From NCBI GenBank assembly GCA_027622115.1, contig JAQBZS010000190.1, positions 1 to 9,788 on the forward strand: a stretch of 9,788 bases of DNA, read 5' to 3'. This DNA is from Planctomycetota bacterium (lineage in GTDB: Bacteria > Planctomycetota > Planctomycetia > Planctomycetales > Planctomycetaceae). The position numbers and the translations under genes were made by a program. The notes below the pieces were generated by a model, which was not told where the DNA came from, made no database searches, and saw nothing but the letters and a program-made list of their open reading frames with translations. Positions 7,415 to 9,788 of this stretch are shown here, one piece after another. Positions within the stretch are counted from its first letter, which is position 1. Each line of letters starts with the position of its first letter.

Positions 7415-9685
7415 ATGCCCGCCGTTGCCGCACCTTCCCAAACTTCGACGATGGTTTTGCCCCCGCAACAGGCTCGGCAACTCTATGACGACGTGATTGA
7501 CGGTTGGCCGTCCGACACTCCATTCAATGCCGACCGAGTGCTGATCGACCACCCGGAACTTCGGATTCACAAGTCAGTCGTGATTGATTTGGCATTCGAG
7601 GAGTACACGCGCCGATTGGAGAGCGGCGAGGATCTCGCCCCCACGGATTTTGCCGCGCGGTTCGAGACCGTCCAGAAGTCGTTGGTGGGCTTGCTGCAAG
7701 TCAATCGATTCCTCCACGATCAATGGTTGCTGCCGCCCGTCGCAAAAATTGCCTGGCCGAGTGTTGGTGATCGTTTCTTGAATTTCCAACTGACGGGAGA
7801 ACTCGGACGGGGTGCGTTTAGCCGCGTGTTCTTGGCTCAAGACACGGACCTGGGTGAACGGTCGATCGCGTTGAAGGTGTGTGTCGGCGGCGGCCAAGAA
7901 GCTCAGGTGTTGGGAAAACTGGATCACCCGCAGATTGTCCCGGTGCATTCGGTGCAACGCGACGACGAAACGGGTTTGACGGGCATCTGCATGCCGTTTC
8001 TGAGCCGCACGACTCTGATGGACGTCCTGGATGTCGTCTCGTCAAGCGGCCCGCCGGAACGTGCCGCGACAATTCTGGCGGTCGTTGATCACGAGATTTC
8101 CGGCGGCCCGGAAATTACCGCTCCGAATTCAAAGAACACGACGAAGTTGCGCGGCTCTTACACAGACGGCGTCGTTCAAATCGGTATTGAGATCGCCGAT
8201 GCGTTGGCCTTTTCGCATTCAAAGGGAATCTGTCACGGAGACATCAAGCCGTCGAACGTGCTGTTGTTGGCCGGCGGGCGGGCGATGCTGTTCGATTTCA
8301 ATCTTTCGTTTGATGCCGAAATCGACTCGCAGCGCGTCGGCGGCACCCTGCCGTATATGGCTCCGGAACAACTTGTGGCGTTGGCAGGCGATGACGAGGG
8401 GAACGCAGCCGAACGCGATGCACGAACCGATCTGTTTTCGCTGGGAGCGACGCTTTACGAGATGCTGACCGGCAAGCTGCCGTTCGGCGAATTGCCGATT
8501 GAACAGCCGCGCAGAAAAATCGTTCGCGAACTGCTCGATCGCCAGGAACAGGGTGCAACACCGATCCGGGAGTTGAATCCGCAAGTCGATGAGCGACTGG
8601 CGATGGTCATCGAGCGGTGCCTGGCGTTCGATCCCGCAGCACGGTGGGATTCCGCCGAGCAATTGGCATTCGCCTTGCGAAGACACCAATCCGCACTGCA
8701 ACGCGCCAGGCGTTGGATGGCGAAGAATCGCCAATCAATTCTTTTTACCCTAACTGTCCTGTTTGCCACCGCCACTGCTTTTGGCGCATTTGTGGCTCTT
8801 CGAGAACCGGAACACGCCCGCGAAGTGCGAATGGGTTGGGCGGCGATTGATCAACAAGATTACAAATCGGCGATTGATCATTTCGAGAGAGCATTGGAGT
8901 TGGTGCCCGACGATCTGGATATGCAGTTTGCTCGGGGACGTGCGCACATGCTCTGGGGGAATATCGCTGAGGCGCGGATCGAGTTTGAAGCGCTTCGTGA
9001 GCAATCCGAGGATCCGCGAATCACGGCATCGCTGGCCTATTGCTGGGCGGTGGAGCGGAGATTCTTCAACGCGCGACAACTCTTCGAGGATGTCGAGGGG
9101 CAGCAAGTTCAAGGGGCAAAGTTGGATGCGGTCGCGATCGAAAACAACATCGGTTATTGCTGGCTGCAACAGCGACGTCTGGACTTAGCCGGCGAACGCT
9201 TCGAGCAGGCACTTGCTGCCGATCCCGAGCCGAATCAGATCGTGCAGTACAACATGGCGATGTTGGATTATCACACGACACTCCGGCAGCCGCGCGAGTG
9301 GACCATGCCGAACACTCGGTTTATCGACACCGCGATCGGCCTTGGACCGAATTCGCCGGAAATGCACTTCGACGCAGCCGTGATTTATGGTCTCTGCGCC
9401 AAGCGGTCACTACCGGCATCAACCGGAATCGCGCCGACGACTCGACAGTTGGTTGAATGCGAAGAAATGACGGCGAAATGCGAGGCGGCAGCGGGAAAAG
9501 CGATCGACCTCGGACTCCGCCCAAGTCGACTCGTGAAGCTCGACCGATACCTTCCGAAGCCCTCCGTGGAAATCGAGTCACTCAAACAGCGACCGGAACC
9601 GGCACGTTTTCCCGCAGCGACACCCCACATGATGGACCCGCTTCGTAAAGCAAAATGGCCATTCATCATGCGACGCCATAGGTAG
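7415..9685 (+). CDS. Membrane-spanning Ser/Thr protein kinase with TPR region
   Basis: Predicted signalling kinase of 756 residues. Residues 14-105 are a helical N-terminal extension found in planctomycete kinases that follow sigma genes. The kinase domain (about 122-425) has the glycine loop GRGAFSRV (131-138), ATP-binding Lys154, helix-C Glu162, a catalytic loop HGDIKPSN (274-281, catalytic Asp276), DFN (294-296) in place of DFG, MAPE (315-318) and the Asp339 and Arg410 landmarks. Gly replaces Arg in HRD, so activity may not need activation-loop phosphorylation. One membrane helix (441-462) follows a basic stretch, placing the kinase in the cytoplasm. TPR-like helices (about 472-502, 505-530 and 574-606) lie on the outer side, and the tail ends in RRHR. 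The start follows the sigma gene stop by two bases, with only weak CGGAA upstream, suggesting translational coupling. The kinase may act on the sigma factor; this is inference. Confidence 0.92.
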   Translation: MPAVAAPSQTSTMVLPPQQARQLYDDVIDGWPSDTPFNADRVLIDHPELRIHKSVVIDLAFEEYTRRLESGEDLAPTDFAARFETVQKSLVGLLQVNRFLHDQWLLPPVAKIAWPSVGDRFLNFQLTGELGRGAFSRVFLAQDTDLGERSIALKVCVGGGQEAQVLGKLDHPQIVPVHSVQRDDETGLTGICMPFLSRTTLMDVLDVVSSSGPPERAATILAVVDHEISGGPEITAPNSKNTTKLRGSYTDGVVQIGIEIADALAFSHSKGICHGDIKPSNVLLLAGGRAMLFDFNLSFDAEIDSQRVGGTLPYMAPEQLVALAGDDEGNAAERDARTDLFSLGATLYEMLTGKLPFGELPIEQPRRKIVRELLDRQEQGATPIRELNPQVDERLAMVIERCLAFDPAARWDSAEQLAFALRRHQSALQRARRWMAKNRQSILFTLTVLFATATAFGAFVALREPEHAREVRMGWAAIDQQDYKSAIDHFERALELVPDDLDMQFARGRAHMLWGNIAEARIEFEALREQSEDPRITASLAYCWAVERRFFNARQLFEDVEGQQVQGAKLDAVAIENNIGYCWLQQRRLDLAGERFEQALAADPEPNQIVQYNMAMLDYHTTLRQPREWTMPNTRFIDTAIGLGPNSPEMHFDAAVIYGLCAKRSLPASTGIAPTTRQLVECEEMTAKCEAAAGKAIDLGLRPSRLVKLDRYLPKPSVEIESLKQRPEPARFPAATPHMMDPLRKAKWPFIMRRHR

Positions 9686-9713
9686 ACCCTTCCCTGGGCA
9701 AATACTCCGACAA

Positions 9714-9729
9714 GACGGGCAAACCCGTC
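9714..9729 (+). terminator. Hairpin downstream of the kinase gene, possible terminator
   Basis: GACGGG-CAAA-CCCGTC forms a perfect six-base-pair, GC-rich stem with a four-base loop, 28 nt after the kinase stop. No T-run follows, so it is not a canonical intrinsic terminator; it may slow transcription or stabilise the 3' end. The remaining bases to 9788 hold no recognisable gene. Confidence 0.3.
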
Positions 9730-9788
9730 GCCAAGCGGACGACATCGGGCCAATGAAGTCTCCCTGGTGAAGTAAAGCCCGGGGAGGG

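Noticed and set aside
1..9788. CRISPR arrays, tRNA or rRNA genes, insertion sequences
   Set aside because: No short spaced repeats, cloverleaf-like segments, transposase-like frames or terminal inverted repeats were seen. All large repeats are intragenic protein-coding repeats.

Overview
The window looks like a chromosomal segment of a planctomycete (phylum Planctomycetota). Three signs support this: a giant extracellular protein with the N-terminal 'LEDRTLL' motif after an arginine-rich leader, typical of the LEPR-XLL proteins of this phylum; long runs of FG-GAP/VCBS repeats carrying 'GGGPHV.VFDG'; and an ECF sigma factor gene directly followed by a membrane-spanning Ser/Thr kinase with TPRs. 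No genus can be named from the sequence alone.

Layout. Positions 51-4565 (minus strand) encode a predicted 1504-residue secreted multidomain protein. Its N-terminal half is a 363-residue module present twice in tandem. Each module is an SdrD_B/CnaB-like beta-sandwich with a complete alpha-carbonic anhydrase domain apparently nested inside it. The C-terminal half is two five-blade runs of FG-GAP-like repeats separated by a putative Ig/cadherin-like domain. A 254-bp divergent intergenic region (4566-4819) separates it from a PhoD-like metallophosphoesterase gene on the plus strand (4820-6682), which has a Sec-type signal peptide and an unusual internal insertion.

After a 166-bp gap with no visible terminator comes a two-gene unit. 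An ECF sigma-70 factor (about 6849-7412) is followed, two bases after its stop, by a 756-residue Ser/Thr protein kinase (7415-9685) with a cytoplasmic kinase domain, one membrane helix and a predicted periplasmic TPR region. A short GC-rich hairpin follows.

Working together. The sigma factor/kinase pair is a signalling unit whose target is not visible here. The carbonic anhydrase-like protein and the phosphoesterase are both exported and divergently arranged, so they may share control and act on inorganic carbon and phosphate at the cell surface. That link is inference only. The most striking item is the duplicated, nested, cysteine-free carbonic anhydrase module in a large surface protein.
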